A stretch of 64,000 bases of DNA. It comes from Planococcus wigleyi. Its GTDB lineage: Bacteria > Bacillota > Bacilli > Bacillales_A > Planococcaceae. Positions 8,368 to 16,105 of this stretch are shown piece after piece (positions within the stretch are counted from its first letter, which is position 1; each line of letters begins with the position of its first letter). The stretch spans positions 464,456 to 528,455 of the forward strand of contig NZ_JACSPU010000003.1 of NCBI RefSeq assembly GCF_014836985.1, given 5' to 3'. Below the pieces are notes generated by a model. That model was not told the DNA's origin, ran no database searches, and saw nothing but the letters and a program-made list of their open reading frames with translations. The position numbers and the translations under genes are program-made.

Positions 8368-8415
8368 GTTTTTCACCTGCCCTTTCGATAATAACTATTT
8401 TGCTTATAGTAATAA

Positions 8416-8441
8416 CTACCCTGACAGTATTTAGCTTAAAC
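8416..8441 (-). promoter_or_regulatory. SigB-like promoter of the lmo0937-type gene
   Basis: On the minus strand GTTTAA, 14-base spacer, GGGTAG: eleven of twelve consensus positions for Bacillus SigB. Confidence 0.75.
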
Positions 8442-8541
8442 CTTTCTGAAAAAACGGACTGTTTTAAGGACGGCAAGTCCAGTTGTTTCAATGATGGCGG
8501 TATAGTAAACTGAACATAGCTACGTGAGGGAGGAAAGAACT

Positions 8542-8964
8542 TTGCCTACTCCAAGTATGGAAGACCATATTGAAATCATTTATTCATTAATTGAGCAAAA
8601 GGGCTATGCGCGTGTTTCGGATATCGCGGAGGCCTTATCTGTGCTGCCTTCTTCTGTCACTAAAATGGTGCAGAAGCTGGATAAAGACGGCTACTTGATA
8701 TACGAACGCTACAGAGGACTGGTTTTGACGCCAAGGGGCCAGAAGCTGGGCAAACGCCTATTGGAGCGGCACAGCCTGCTTGAACAATTTCTTCGGTTGA
8801 TCGGTGTAGATGAAGAACGGATCTACGGGGATGTTGAAGGAATCGAGCACCATTTAAGCTGGAATTCAATCGATCGGATTGCCGATTTGGTCCAACTGTT
8901 GGAAGAAAGCCCGGATTTTATGGAAAAGCTGGAACAGCTGAATAAAGAAGAAAAAGAAAGTTAA
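8542..8964 (+). CDS. mntR: Manganese-responsive regulator MntR
   Basis: A 140-residue DtxR/MntR-family repressor that senses Mn(II) and represses manganese uptake genes. I start at TTG 8542 (giving [14 protein letters not shown]) because the family begins there and GGGAGGAAAG lies just upstream. With this start the metal ligands fall at D8 and E11, followed by the conserved H77 region and [17 protein letters not shown]. The HTH is [21 protein letters not shown]. No mntH or mntABC lies in the window, so its targets are elsewhere. Confidence 0.95.
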   Translation: MPTPSMEDHIEIIYSLIEQKGYARVSDIAEALSVLPSSVTKMVQKLDKDGYLIYERYRGLVLTPRGQKLGKRLLERHSLLEQFLRLIGVDEERIYGDVEGIEHHLSWNSIDRIADLVQLLEESPDFMEKLEQLNKEEKES

Positions 8965-8985
8965 GAGAAATAGGAGGAGCTAATT

Positions 8986-9846
8986 ATGGCTTTACACCCA
9001 GGATTGAAAGCGACATTGCAAGTGAAAGACCGTTCAACGTCTCAGTGGATTTTATCGGATGGTTCAGGCGACGAAGTAATGATGAACGCATCAGAAATAG
9101 AAGAAGGTCAGGAAATCGGAGAAGAAATTGAAGTCTTCCTTTACCGCAACCGCCAAGGAGGCGTTTCGGCAACACCGATGATTCCTCATATTCTGCCAAG
9201 TGAATATGGCTGGGCAAAAGTATTGAAAGTTTCTCCACGTGAAGGTGCAGTAGTGGATATTGGTACGACTCGTGAAGTGTATCTGCTGCCGGCTGATCTT
9301 CCGCAAATCATGGAATTGTGGCCGAAGCAAGGCGACCATATTTTCATGACGCTTCGGACAGACCGCCATGGCGATTTATACGGACGCCTGGCAACGGAAG
9401 AAAAAGTATTGGAATTGATGCAGCCTGCACCAGAAACCGCTTTTAATCAAAACCTGCAGGCACGCGCTTACCGGTTGTTGCCAGTCGGGACCTTTATGCT
9501 ATCGGTTCCTGAAATGTACCGTATTTTTATTCACGAAACAGAACGCCATGAAGAACCGCGCCTTGGGGAAGAAAAAACTGTCCGCATCATCGATGTAAAA
9601 GACGATGGCACACTTAACGGCTCGTTGCTTCCAAGAAAACAGGAACGTTTGGCAGATGACGCGGAAGAAATCATGCGTTATCTCGAAGAATCGGGCGGCA
9701 AGATGCCATTCACCGATAAATCTTCTCCGGACGAAATCCAGGAAATTTTCGGCATGAGCAAAGCGGCATTCAAGCGTGCACTCGGCAAATTGTATAAAAA
9801 TCGCCAAATTATCCAGGAAGATGGCTGGACCAGGTCAACGAAGTAA
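8986..9846 (+). CDS. cvfB: CvfB/YitL-type S1 RNA-binding protein
   Basis: A 286-residue cytoplasmic protein with S1-like OB domains in the first 220 residues (for example AKVLKVSPREGAVVDIGTTR and GRLATEEKVL) and a C-terminal winged helix (KMPFTDKSSPDEIQ, then MSKAAFKRALGKLY). This is the layout of S. aureus CvfB, an RNA-binding regulator of virulence gene expression. It starts 21 bases after mntR with GGAGGAG as ribosome site, so the two may be co-transcribed. The C-terminal domain spacing matches the family. Confidence 0.92.
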   Translation: MALHPGLKATLQVKDRSTSQWILSDGSGDEVMMNASEIEEGQEIGEEIEVFLYRNRQGGVSATPMIPHILPSEYGWAKVLKVSPREGAVVDIGTTREVYLLPADLPQIMELWPKQGDHIFMTLRTDRHGDLYGRLATEEKVLELMQPAPETAFNQNLQARAYRLLPVGTFMLSVPEMYRIFIHETERHEEPRLGEEKTVRIIDVKDDGTLNGSLLPRKQERLADDAEEIMRYLEESGGKMPFTDKSSPDEIQEIFGMSKAAFKRALGKLYKNRQIIQEDGWTRSTK

Positions 9847-9857
9847 AGGAACCTTTT

Positions 9858-9880
9858 CAAATTAATTTCGTATTAATTTG
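9858..9880. promoter_or_regulatory. Perfect 9-bp palindrome before the DUF1002 gene
   Basis: CAAATTAAT, five-base loop, ATTAATTTG. It ends where the ribosome site GGAGAAAGGGG begins. With no T-tract it is more likely an operator or an mRNA hairpin near the ribosome site than a terminator. Confidence 0.5.
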
Positions 9881-9900
9881 GAGAAAGGGGCAATATACTA

Positions 9901-10788
9901 ATGAAAAAATTACTCACTGCCATAGCATTACTGTTTACGCTATCTGCTGTTTTGCCATCATACAGTTCGGCAAATGTCGGCATCAACGAAAAATTCGGTC
10001 TGCCGATCGTGGTTTACGGAGGCAATTTATCAGCAGATGAAAAAGCATCTGTTGCTGAAAGCCTGGATGTAGCTGGAGAAGTGGATGTAGAAGAAATTGA
10101 AGTGACGGGCCAGGATCTGATCAAGTACATTAAAGATGGCGATTCTCGTGCCAATATGTATTCATCTGCAAAAATCACGCGCAAAGATGAAGGTGCTGGA
10201 CTGGTGATTGAAATTGTAACGCCTGACAACATTACTCAGGTAACCTCTGAAATGTACGGCAATGCCATGCTGACTGCGGGTATTGAAAATGCTACCGTGG
10301 AAGTGGCAGCACCCAAAGCGGTAACTGGCCACTCGGCACTTGTAGGGATCTATAAAGCCTATGAAGTAAATGGTGAAGAGCTCGACCCGGAACGGACAGA
10401 CGTCGCAAATGACGAATTGACCGTTGCAACGGAACTTGCAGACGGCGGCGTGGACGACGCTAAAGTCAGCGAATTGTTAACTGAAATCAAAAAACAGATT
10501 GCTGAACAGAATCCAGCTTCGCGTGAAGAAGTGGAGCAGATTGTGGAGGAGCAATTGAGTAAGCTCCAAATTGAACTGAGCCCGGAAGACCGCCAATTGT
10601 TGGTGGATTTGATGGACCGCATTCGTAAGCTTGATATCGATTTTTCCAAATGGTCCACACAATTAGAAGATTTGAGTAAGACCATCGAAGACAAAATCGG
10701 CAAAGTCGTCAATGATGAAGGCTTTTGGGAAAGTGTAAAAACTTTCTTCAGAAATCTTGCTGATACTGTCCGCGGCTGGTTGAATTAA
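9901..10788 (+). CDS. Secreted DUF1002-family protein
   Basis: A 295-residue protein with a clear signal peptide (MKKLLTAIALLFTLSAVLP, cleavage near SSA-NVG). It has the DUF1002 layout: KFGLPIVVYGGNLSADEK at the start of the mature part, later AAPKAVTGHSALVGIYKAYE. The C-terminal 100 residues are acidic and coiled-coil-like, with an amphipathic end (FFRNLADTVRGWLN). It is presumably exported. Its biochemical function is unknown; homologues occur widely in Bacilli. The ribosome site is GGAGAAAGGGG and a perfect palindrome sits immediately before it. Confidence 0.85.
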   Translation: MKKLLTAIALLFTLSAVLPSYSSANVGINEKFGLPIVVYGGNLSADEKASVAESLDVAGEVDVEEIEVTGQDLIKYIKDGDSRANMYSSAKITRKDEGAGLVIEIVTPDNITQVTSEMYGNAMLTAGIENATVEVAAPKAVTGHSALVGIYKAYEVNGEELDPERTDVANDELTVATELADGGVDDAKVSELLTEIKKQIAEQNPASREEVEQIVEEQLSKLQIELSPEDRQLLVDLMDRIRKLDIDFSKWSTQLEDLSKTIEDKIGKVVNDEGFWESVKTFFRNLADTVRGWLN

Positions 10789-10792
10789 TTTG

Positions 10793-10829
10793 AACAGGCA
10801 AGTCCCATTTATGGGGCTTGCCTGTTTTT
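10793..10829 (+). terminator. Terminator of the DUF1002 gene
   Basis: AACAGGCAAGTCCC pairs with GGGGCTTGCCTGTT and is followed by five T. Confidence 0.88.
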
Positions 10830-10847
10830 GGTTTAAAGTGTGATAGC

Positions 10848-10876
10848 TTGCGCGTGTGAAAAGACAGTGATAATAT
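10848..10876 (+). promoter_or_regulatory. SigA-type promoter of the dioxygenase gene
   Basis: TTGCGC, 17-base spacer, TAATAT. The expected start point is at the left edge of the MhqR-like palindrome. Confidence 0.6.
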
Positions 10877-10884
10877 GAAATTAA

Positions 10885-10902
10885 TATCTCGAATTCAAGA
10901 TA
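10885..10902. promoter_or_regulatory. MhqR-like operator
   Basis: TATCTCGAATTCAAGATA is an 18-base palindrome with one mismatched pair. It closely follows the MhqR box described in B. subtilis (TATCTCGAATTCGAGATA-type), which controls quinone-responsive glyoxalase/dioxygenase genes. The downstream gene belongs to exactly that class. Confidence 0.7.
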
Positions 10903-10919
10903 ATTAGGAGGAAATTGAT

Positions 10920-11888
10920 ATGAAATTAGAAGGAATTCACCATGTTTCAGCTTTAACAGCCAACGTCGATGCCAATCATGACTTTTTTACACGGATCTTA
11001 GGAATGCGTTTAGTGAAAAAAAGCGTTAACCAAGACAATCCGTCATCCTATCATTTATTTTATGCAGATGCGGTCGGAACCCCAGGCACAGATATGACGT
11101 ACTTTGATATTCCAATGGCTGGACGTACGCATCCAGGTGTTTCGAGCATCAGCAATACGGCGTTCCGCGTAAAAAATGAAGGAGCGTTGGATTATTGGCT
11201 TGCGCGTTTTGATGAATTTGAAGTTCCACACGGAAAAATTGAACAGCGTTTTAATCGTCCAACTTTGACTTTCCAGGATTTCGAAGGTTCCAGATTAATG
11301 CTGGTTGTTGATGATGGGAGTGGCATTGAGCATGGTATCCCTTGGACAAAAGCCGGTATTCCCGAAGAGTTCGCCATTGTCGGATTAGGCCATGTACGCT
11401 TGACGGTCCGAAAAAGCGATAAAACAGCTGCCGTTCTGACAGATATTATGGGGTTTGAACAAATTGGCCATTATCCGTCCACAGTAGACGGGCAAAAAGA
11501 TATTTTAGTCTTTTCGACAGGAAAAGGCGGTCCCGCTGGCGAAATACACTTAGAGGAACGTTCAGACCTACCGCCCGAAAGACCGGGACGAGGCAGCGTC
11601 CACCATGTGGCGTTCCGTGTCAAAACGTACGAAGACTACAGCAAATGGAATGAATACTTGCGTTCCAATGGTTTTATGACTTCCGGAGAAGTAGACCGCT
11701 ATTATTTCAAAGCGATATATTTCCGTGAGCCTAATGGCATTCTTTTTGAACTGTCAACAGATGAGCCAGGCTTTGCAACGGACGAACCGATGGACGCTTT
11801 AGGACAAACCTTGGCATTGCCTCCGTTTTTAGAGCCTAAACGTGCTCAAATCGAAGCATCTCTTCGTCCGTTGAGTATTAATCAATGA
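10920..11888 (+). CDS. Ring-cleaving dioxygenase of the MhqA/MhqO type
   Basis: A 322-residue vicinal-oxygen-chelate protein with two glyoxalase/bleomycin domains (about 1-130 and 150-300). Likely metal ligands are in GIHHVSALT, the RGSVHHVAFRVK segment and the FELSTDEPGF motif. In B. subtilis these enzymes protect against quinones and are derepressed through MhqR. An MhqR-like box and a SigA promoter lie directly upstream, which supports that role. The ribosome site is AGGAGG. A small acetyltransferase follows 17 bases later and is probably co-transcribed. No mhqR gene is in the window. Confidence 0.88.
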   Translation: MKLEGIHHVSALTANVDANHDFFTRILGMRLVKKSVNQDNPSSYHLFYADAVGTPGTDMTYFDIPMAGRTHPGVSSISNTAFRVKNEGALDYWLARFDEFEVPHGKIEQRFNRPTLTFQDFEGSRLMLVVDDGSGIEHGIPWTKAGIPEEFAIVGLGHVRLTVRKSDKTAAVLTDIMGFEQIGHYPSTVDGQKDILVFSTGKGGPAGEIHLEERSDLPPERPGRGSVHHVAFRVKTYEDYSKWNEYLRSNGFMTSGEVDRYYFKAIYFREPNGILFELSTDEPGFATDEPMDALGQTLALPPFLEPKRAQIEASLRPLSINQ

Positions 11889-11905
11889 ATAGGAGGAGAA
11901 TGGAA

Positions 11906-12187
11906 ATGGATTTTAAATTAATCGAATTAGGCAGTGACGAATTTGCGTATCGGCTTGAAGAAGAAGGCCAAACAAAAGCGGAAATTACGTGGACGGAACT
12001 AGCGAATGTTATGGTCATTGAACATACCTTTGTAGACGAATCAATGCGCAATCAGGGACTTGCCAAAAAACTATTAGATCGGGCGGCCGACTATGCCCGT
12101 GAAAACAGCTTTAAAATGGAGCCGGTTTGTTCTTATGCTGTAACGGCTTTTGACCGCTATAAAGAATACGATGACGTTAAAATATAA
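11906..12187 (+). CDS. Small YjdJ-type GNAT acetyltransferase
   Basis: A 93-residue minimal GNAT protein (MDFKLIELGSDEF). I use the ATG at 11906, nine bases after AGGAGG (11891-11896). An ATG at 11900 is too close to that site and the one at 11885 overlaps it. The core DESMRNQGLAKKLLDRAADYA is the acetyl-CoA binding region of the short YjdJ class, and the CSYAVTAFDRY end is typical. It follows the dioxygenase in what looks like a two-gene MhqR-type unit. The substrate is unknown. Confidence 0.88.
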   Translation: MDFKLIELGSDEFAYRLEEEGQTKAEITWTELANVMVIEHTFVDESMRNQGLAKKLLDRAADYARENSFKMEPVCSYAVTAFDRYKEYDDVKI

Positions 12188-12240
12188 AGGACCTACACTT
12201 TGGTGAAGGTTTTCGGCTTTGCTGAATTTTTTAGGCACGC

Positions 12241-12278
12241 AAAAAGCAATCCTCTATCAGTTGAGTGGATTGCTTTTG
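12241..12278. terminator. Bidirectional terminator
   Basis: AAAAGCAATCC pairs with GGATTGCTTTT around a 14-base loop. Both strands have T-rich exits. It serves the dioxygenase-GNAT unit on plus and the small gene at 12321-12419 on minus. Confidence 0.8.
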
Positions 12279-12320
12279 CTATGTTATACATATGTAATTG
12301 ATCATTCGTTACCTCCGTTT

Positions 12321-12419
12321 TTAAATGCTTGTCATAAAGAATACAATGGCAGTTAAAATTGAAGCTCCTCCAACACCATACATAAAATCAGCTTGACTAA
12401 AAATTAGATTTTTTTCCAT
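12321..12419 (-). CDS. 32-residue membrane peptide with a SigB-like promoter
   Basis: A very short gene beginning MEKNLIFSQADFMYG, followed by one hydrophobic helix (GGASILTAIVFFMTSI) and TAA. Support comes from three signals: a ribosome site (AAAGGAG) at normal distance, a SigB-like promoter GTTTAA-N13-GGGTAG about 40 bases upstream, and a terminator downstream. I recognise no family. It would be a single-pass membrane peptide made under general stress. Composition alone would not be enough to call it. Confidence 0.6.
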   Translation of the reverse strand: MEKNLIFSQADFMYGVGGASILTAIVFFMTSI

Positions 12420-12456
12420 TTTTTAGAACTCCTTTCAAATCTTTGTTATTAATATT

Positions 12457-12481
12457 CTACCCTTTTGAAACGTCATTAAAC
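12457..12481 (-). promoter_or_regulatory. SigB-like promoter of the 32-residue peptide
   Basis: GTTTAA, 13-base spacer, GGGTAG on the minus strand: eleven of twelve consensus positions. Confidence 0.72.
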
Positions 12482-12634
12482 ATTTTTTTGACAAAAGTCC
12501 ATTGGTTCATCTACTCGGAATGCTGGACAGTCTTTACAGGTTTTATTAGTTTTTTTAAGGGAACAGAATAATTAAGTAACCAAATCCTTATTTGTACGTA
12601 TACTGATAAGAGACTATAGGAAGAGGTGGAATGA

Positions 12635-13222
12635 ATGAATCAAGAAACAGTTAACAGAGCGGGAGAAAAAGTGCTCGGGATCATCGGCATCGTCTTTAAC
12701 ATTTTAGCAATTGCCTTAATCGGATTTGGAATGGCGAGTTATTCGAGTGTTCAAGGTACACCGGAGTTCCAACAATATATAGAAGACGAAATTATGGCAG
12801 ATCCTGCATTCTCCAATCCGGAAGAAGCACAAATGGTTATTGATATGATGTCTTCAAGCTTCAATATCGTAGGATGGGTATTAATTGCGCTGTTGGCGTT
12901 AAGTACAATTTTCGCTATTGTTGCTTTGGTCAATCTCCGTAAACGAGGAAAAGCGTCTATGGCAGGAGTCTTCTTTATTCTTGCCGGATTATTTGCCGGA
13001 CTTCTATCGTTAACATCTATCTTGTTCTATATTGCCGCTATTATGTGCTTTGTCCGCAAACCGCGTATATCAAACAATCAAAACTTGCGCGATGATGACT
13101 TCAAGTACCAGGAAGATCAGCTGCGCCGCAAAGAAGAATCCGTTCGTCGAGAAGATGAATTGCGCCGCGATGACACAACCACAACACGCAATGACGACGA
13201 TACACCTTATCGTCCGTTGTAA
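12635..13222 (+). CDS. DUF4064-type membrane protein
   Basis: A 195-residue protein with three or four hydrophobic segments: KVLGIIGIVFNILAIALIG, VGWVLIALLALSTIFAIVAL and two more near residues 110-145. Between the first two lies an extracytoplasmic-looking loop (TPEFQQYIEDEIMADPAFSNP). The layout fits DUF4064. The last 45 residues are strongly charged (repeated RRKEE, RREDELRRDD, TTTRNDDD). The ribosome site is GAAGAGGTGG. Function unknown. A palindromic terminator follows. Confidence 0.78.
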   Translation: MNQETVNRAGEKVLGIIGIVFNILAIALIGFGMASYSSVQGTPEFQQYIEDEIMADPAFSNPEEAQMVIDMMSSSFNIVGWVLIALLALSTIFAIVALVNLRKRGKASMAGVFFILAGLFAGLLSLTSILFYIAAIMCFVRKPRISNNQNLRDDDFKYQEDQLRRKEESVRREDELRRDDTTTTRNDDDTPYRPL

Positions 13223-13245
13223 GTGAATGAGCTTTAAAAGAACGA

Positions 13246-13284
13246 ATAGGCACCTTGGCAATAGTTGCCAAGGTGCCTATTTTG
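13246..13284 (+). terminator. Terminator of the DUF4064 gene
   Basis: ATAGGCACCTTGGCAA pairs with TTGCCAAGGTGCCTAT and is followed by TTTTG. Confidence 0.85.
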
Positions 13285-13291
13285 ATGAGTG

Positions 13292-13333
13292 CACAAAAAA
13301 CAGCTGCCTATAAAGCAGTGGCAGCTGTTTTCA
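13292..13333 (-). terminator. Terminator overlapping the end of a GNAT gene
   Basis: On the minus strand AAAACAGCTGCCA pairs with TGGCAGCTGTTTT plus more T. The left arm is inside the last codons of the gene ending at 13308. Confidence 0.75.
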
Positions 13334-13805
13334 AATTGTAAACGTATTTGGCTGTTTGCAGTGGATGGCCTTCGAATAATTCCTCGAACTCTTCCAGCAG
13401 CTCGAAGCCATTTGCTTCATAAAAGTTGCGGCCTTTACTGTTTTCGCTTTCGACATAAACAAAGAGCTGGTTGCCGTTGAGCAGATAGCTCAAACCGCTG
13501 TTCAACAATTGTTTGCCATAACCCGAACGCTGAAATTCGGGTTTCATGTAGATGGCGATCAATTCGGCATCACCATCTTCATCGACTTTCGTGAAGTTGG
13601 CGAAGCCGACGGGCTGGCCTTCATGTTCCGCAAGCAATATGATTGTTCTCTTTAAACGCATCTCCATCATCGGAGTAGAATAGGATTTATCTAAAAAGCT
13701 TTGTTGGATGGTAGAGGGAATGATTCCGGCATACGTATCATTCCAGCTAACTTTGGCAATCTCTTGAACAGATGCAATATCTGCAGATGTACCGGTACGA
13801 ATCAT
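13308..13805 (-). CDS. GNAT-family N-acetyltransferase
   Basis: A 165-residue single-domain acetyltransferase (MIRTGTSADIASVQEIAKVSWNDTY at the start, written here only in part as a family-typical opening). The acetyl-CoA loop is EFQRSGYGKQLLNSG and the later FYEANGFELLEEFEE is characteristic. AGAGGTGAT precedes the ATG. It is a monocistronic minus-strand gene facing an ElaA-like gene. The substrate is unknown. Confidence 0.86.
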   Translation of the reverse strand: MIRTGTSADIASVQEIAKVSWNDTYAGIIPSTIQQSFLDKSYSTPMMEMRLKRTIILLAEHEGQPVGFANFTKVDEDGDAELIAIYMKPEFQRSGYGKQLLNSGLSYLLNGNQLFVYVESENSKGRNFYEANGFELLEEFEELFEGHPLQTAKYVYNLKTAATAL

Positions 13806-13899
13806 GTAATCACCTCTAAATTCTTTTTGTAATCATATCAAAAATACAGCCCAATAGCCACTAATGTGGAATAATAGAAACAAAAGGAGGGTGCTGAAT

Positions 13900-14352
13900 A
13901 TGGACTGGAAGACCTATTATTTCGAAGAGTTGACGGCAAAAAAACTATATGAGGTACTGAAGCTGCGAGTTGATGTATTTGTAGTGGAACAAAACTGTCC
14001 ATACCCCGAGCTGGACAATCTGGATCAGCAATCCATTCATTTGCTTTACACTGAAGATGGGGTCATCCAAGCTTATGCACGTCTAGTCCCAGGTGGTGTA
14101 AAGTACGACCTGCCATCCATTGGCAGAGTCATTGTCCGACAAGAAGCCAGAGGACGCGGATTGGCCAAGCAACTGCTTGAACACAGTATTGATTACATAC
14201 TAACCGAGTGGAAGGCCCCGGCAATTCAACTGCAGGGGCAAGTCTATCTTCAGGAGTTTTACCAATCTTTCGGATTCCAACCGATTTCTGAAAGCTATGA
14301 CGAAGACGGCATTCCGCATGTGGATATGAAATTAACGAACAGCAAAATGTAA
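13900..14352 (+). CDS. ElaA-type GNAT acetyltransferase
   Basis: A 150-residue protein of the ElaA class, marked by KLRVDVFVVEQNCPYPELD, LVPGG and SIGRVIVRQEARGRGLAKQ. The ATG at 13900 with AAAGGAGGG upstream is used in preference to an in-frame ATG at 13864. Family members bind acetyl-CoA, but their physiological substrate is not settled. It is probably monocistronic; a separate promoter region lies before the next gene. Confidence 0.88.
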   Translation: MDWKTYYFEELTAKKLYEVLKLRVDVFVVEQNCPYPELDNLDQQSIHLLYTEDGVIQAYARLVPGGVKYDLPSIGRVIVRQEARGRGLAKQLLEHSIDYILTEWKAPAIQLQGQVYLQEFYQSFGFQPISESYDEDGIPHVDMKLTNSKM

Positions 14353-14371
14353 TACTTTTGACATACAATAA

Positions 14372-14398
14372 AGGATTAGCTTCATAAAAAAAGGGTAA
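14372..14398 (+). promoter_or_regulatory. SigB-like promoter of the YtxH-like gene
   Basis: AGGATTAG, 13-base spacer, GGGTAA, matching the extended SigB form (RGGWTTRA and GGGTAT). A TTGACA at 14358 could be a second, SigA-type -35 but lacks a good -10. Confidence 0.55.
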
Positions 14399-14441
14399 AT
14401 ATATTGTAATAACCAAATTGATTGATGAAGGAGTGCTGTAA

Positions 14442-14834
14442 ATGGCAAGAGGAAGAGGTCTCTTATTAGCAGGATTAGCTGCGGGAGCATATGCATATTT
14501 CAAAAACCCTGAAAACCGCGAAAAAGCCACAAAGGCTTTTAATGAAGCGAAAGTGAAGGTGAACTCTTACATGGAATCACAAAACCTGGATAAAGACGGC
14601 AACCCGATTTCAAAAACCACGGATACGCCAAGCACTACCGAAAAACGTGAAAACAAAATGGTCGCTGAAGGTGGAGCTTCCGCAAGTGTCCAGTATTACA
14701 ACGAGCAGCAACAGAAAAAACAGGACAAAGAGAAGGATGACGTAAAATTATCATCAAACGATGTCGGCAGCGAAAAAGCTGAAAATACGGCATCAGCATC
14801 TCCGGAAAATAAAATAAGCACAGATAACTTATAA
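14442..14834 (+). CDS. YtxH-like general stress protein
   Basis: A 130-residue protein with one N-terminal hydrophobic segment (GRGLLLAGLAAGAYAYF) followed by a charged helical part (NPENREKATKAFNEAKVKV) and a low-complexity, Ser/Lys/Glu-rich tail. This is the layout of YtxH-type small stress proteins, so I call it YtxH-like rather than assign a family. AAGGAG precedes the ATG. A SigB-like promoter lies about 45 bases upstream. It would be membrane-anchored with a cytoplasmic or wall-facing tail. Confidence 0.7.
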   Translation: MARGRGLLLAGLAAGAYAYFKNPENREKATKAFNEAKVKVNSYMESQNLDKDGNPISKTTDTPSTTEKRENKMVAEGGASASVQYYNEQQQKKQDKEKDDVKLSSNDVGSEKAENTASASPENKISTDNL

Positions 14835-14837
14835 GAA

Positions 14838-14866
14838 AAAGGATGGTCCAGGACCATCCTTTTTAC
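14838..14866 (+). terminator. Terminator of the YtxH-like gene
   Basis: AAAGGATGGTCC, one-base loop context, GGACCATCCTTTTT. It may also act for the minus gene ending at 14873. Confidence 0.85.
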
Positions 14867-14872
14867 TGCCGA

Positions 14873-16003
14873 TTATTCTTTCTTAACCGTCAACCCATTC
14901 AATAAGGCGATTGCCAATAAGAGAAGGCTGCTGACGATAAATCCTTGATTGGGGTTTAAAGCAAATGCTCCTGTAATGCTTGAACCAGCAACAACACCGA
15001 TGGAAAAGAACGCGTAAAAATACCCATAAGCCCGTCCGCGCGATGCTTCATCCGTTGAATCAATCAACAGAGAATTGATTGAAGGAAACAGCAGAGCAAA
15101 GCCGATTCCATACGTACCCATGCTAGCGTACAATAGGGATTCAATGGATGCTGCACTCAGAAAAAGCAGCGATGCACCCATCACAGTAAAGCCGATGATT
15201 AAAGTATAGATAGGTTTTGTGACATCAAAAATGCGATTGATGGGGAGCAGAAAAACTAGAATAGCTGAAATTCCGAAAACGCTTAATAACAGACCGCTCA
15301 GCTGAGAATCCAAACCAAGCGCTTCGACTTTGAGCGGCAGCATATAGGCCAAAACCCCTTGGGAAAACATCAGAAAGAATGCGCCTGAAAAAGAGCGGAT
15401 CAACCCTTTGTTTTTCAGAATATCCATGAGCGCAACAGTTTTCCTGGCCGTTTTGTTTTTGGTTATGGCTGTTTGCCGCAACAAGAAAAATGCAGCTATG
15501 CCAATCAGCAAAATCAGCATACCGGTAAGAAACATGGTTTGTGGAACGTCATTGCGGCTGGTATATACTGCGCCGTAAGCTGGACCGACGATAGCGGCGA
15601 GCCCGACGAATGCACCTGACAACGCTGCGCCTTTTCCTCGTTTAGTGCTTTCTGTCCGATTGGCTAAGTATGTGAAGGCAGCCGGAACAGTCAGTCCTGC
15701 CGCAATTCCGTGGAAAAAGCGGATAGCTAAAAGGCTGTAAGGACCTTCTATTGCTGAATAGCTGAACAATGCAAAGCTCGTAGATAATAGGCCAACAACT
15801 AAAATCTTAAAAGGTCCTTTACGATCGGAAAAAATACCGGAAATGACGTTTCCGAATGTATTGGAAAGCGAATACATGCCCACCGCCAATCCGGCGATAA
15901 AGGGACTGGCGCCTAAAGACACTGCATACGTGCTCATGATGGGCAGCTGGGCAAATAAATCAAAAAAAGCAAAGAAGATAATGAGATAAATAAAAATACG
16001 CAA
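14873..16003 (-). CDS. MFS transporter
   Basis: A 376-residue, 12-helix major facilitator transporter. I choose TTG at 16003 (MRIFIYLIIFFAFFDLFAQ) because TAGGAG lies five bases upstream; the frame extends 24 bases further without a ribosome site. The loop 2-3 motif appears as GIFSDRKGPFK. The second half starts near residue 195 after a short charged linker (TKNKTARKT). The overall look is that of a drug/metabolite exporter, with no substrate evidence. Confidence 0.87.
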   Translation of the reverse strand: MRIFIYLIIFFAFFDLFAQLPIMSTYAVSLGASPFIAGLAVGMYSLSNTFGNVISGIFSDRKGPFKILVVGLLSTSFALFSYSAIEGPYSLLAIRFFHGIAAGLTVPAAFTYLANRTESTKRGKGAALSGAFVGLAAIVGPAYGAVYTSRNDVPQTMFLTGMLILLIGIAAFFLLRQTAITKNKTARKTVALMDILKNKGLIRSFSGAFFLMFSQGVLAYMLPLKVEALGLDSQLSGLLLSVFGISAILVFLLPINRIFDVTKPIYTLIIGFTVMGASLLFLSAASIESLLYASMGTYGIGFALLFPSINSLLIDSTDEASRGRAYGYFYAFFSIGVVAGSSITGAFALNPNQGFIVSSLLLLAIALLNGLTVKKE

Positions 16004-16105
16004 GGCGGCTCCTACTTTCCTGAACAAATTGCAGTTTTCTGGAGTTGCTCACCCCAAGGCAAGGGACGAATATAACTATAGCCGTATTATACCATCGGAG
16101 GTCTG

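Noticed and set aside
10831..10860. GTTTAA as a SigB -35 before the dioxygenase gene
   Set aside because: At 13-15 bases downstream only GCGCGTG is found, nothing like GGGTAT.
12295..12322. Eight-codon ORF after a GGAGGT on the minus strand
   Set aside because: Too short to support, no conservation evidence; probably chance next to the 32-residue gene.
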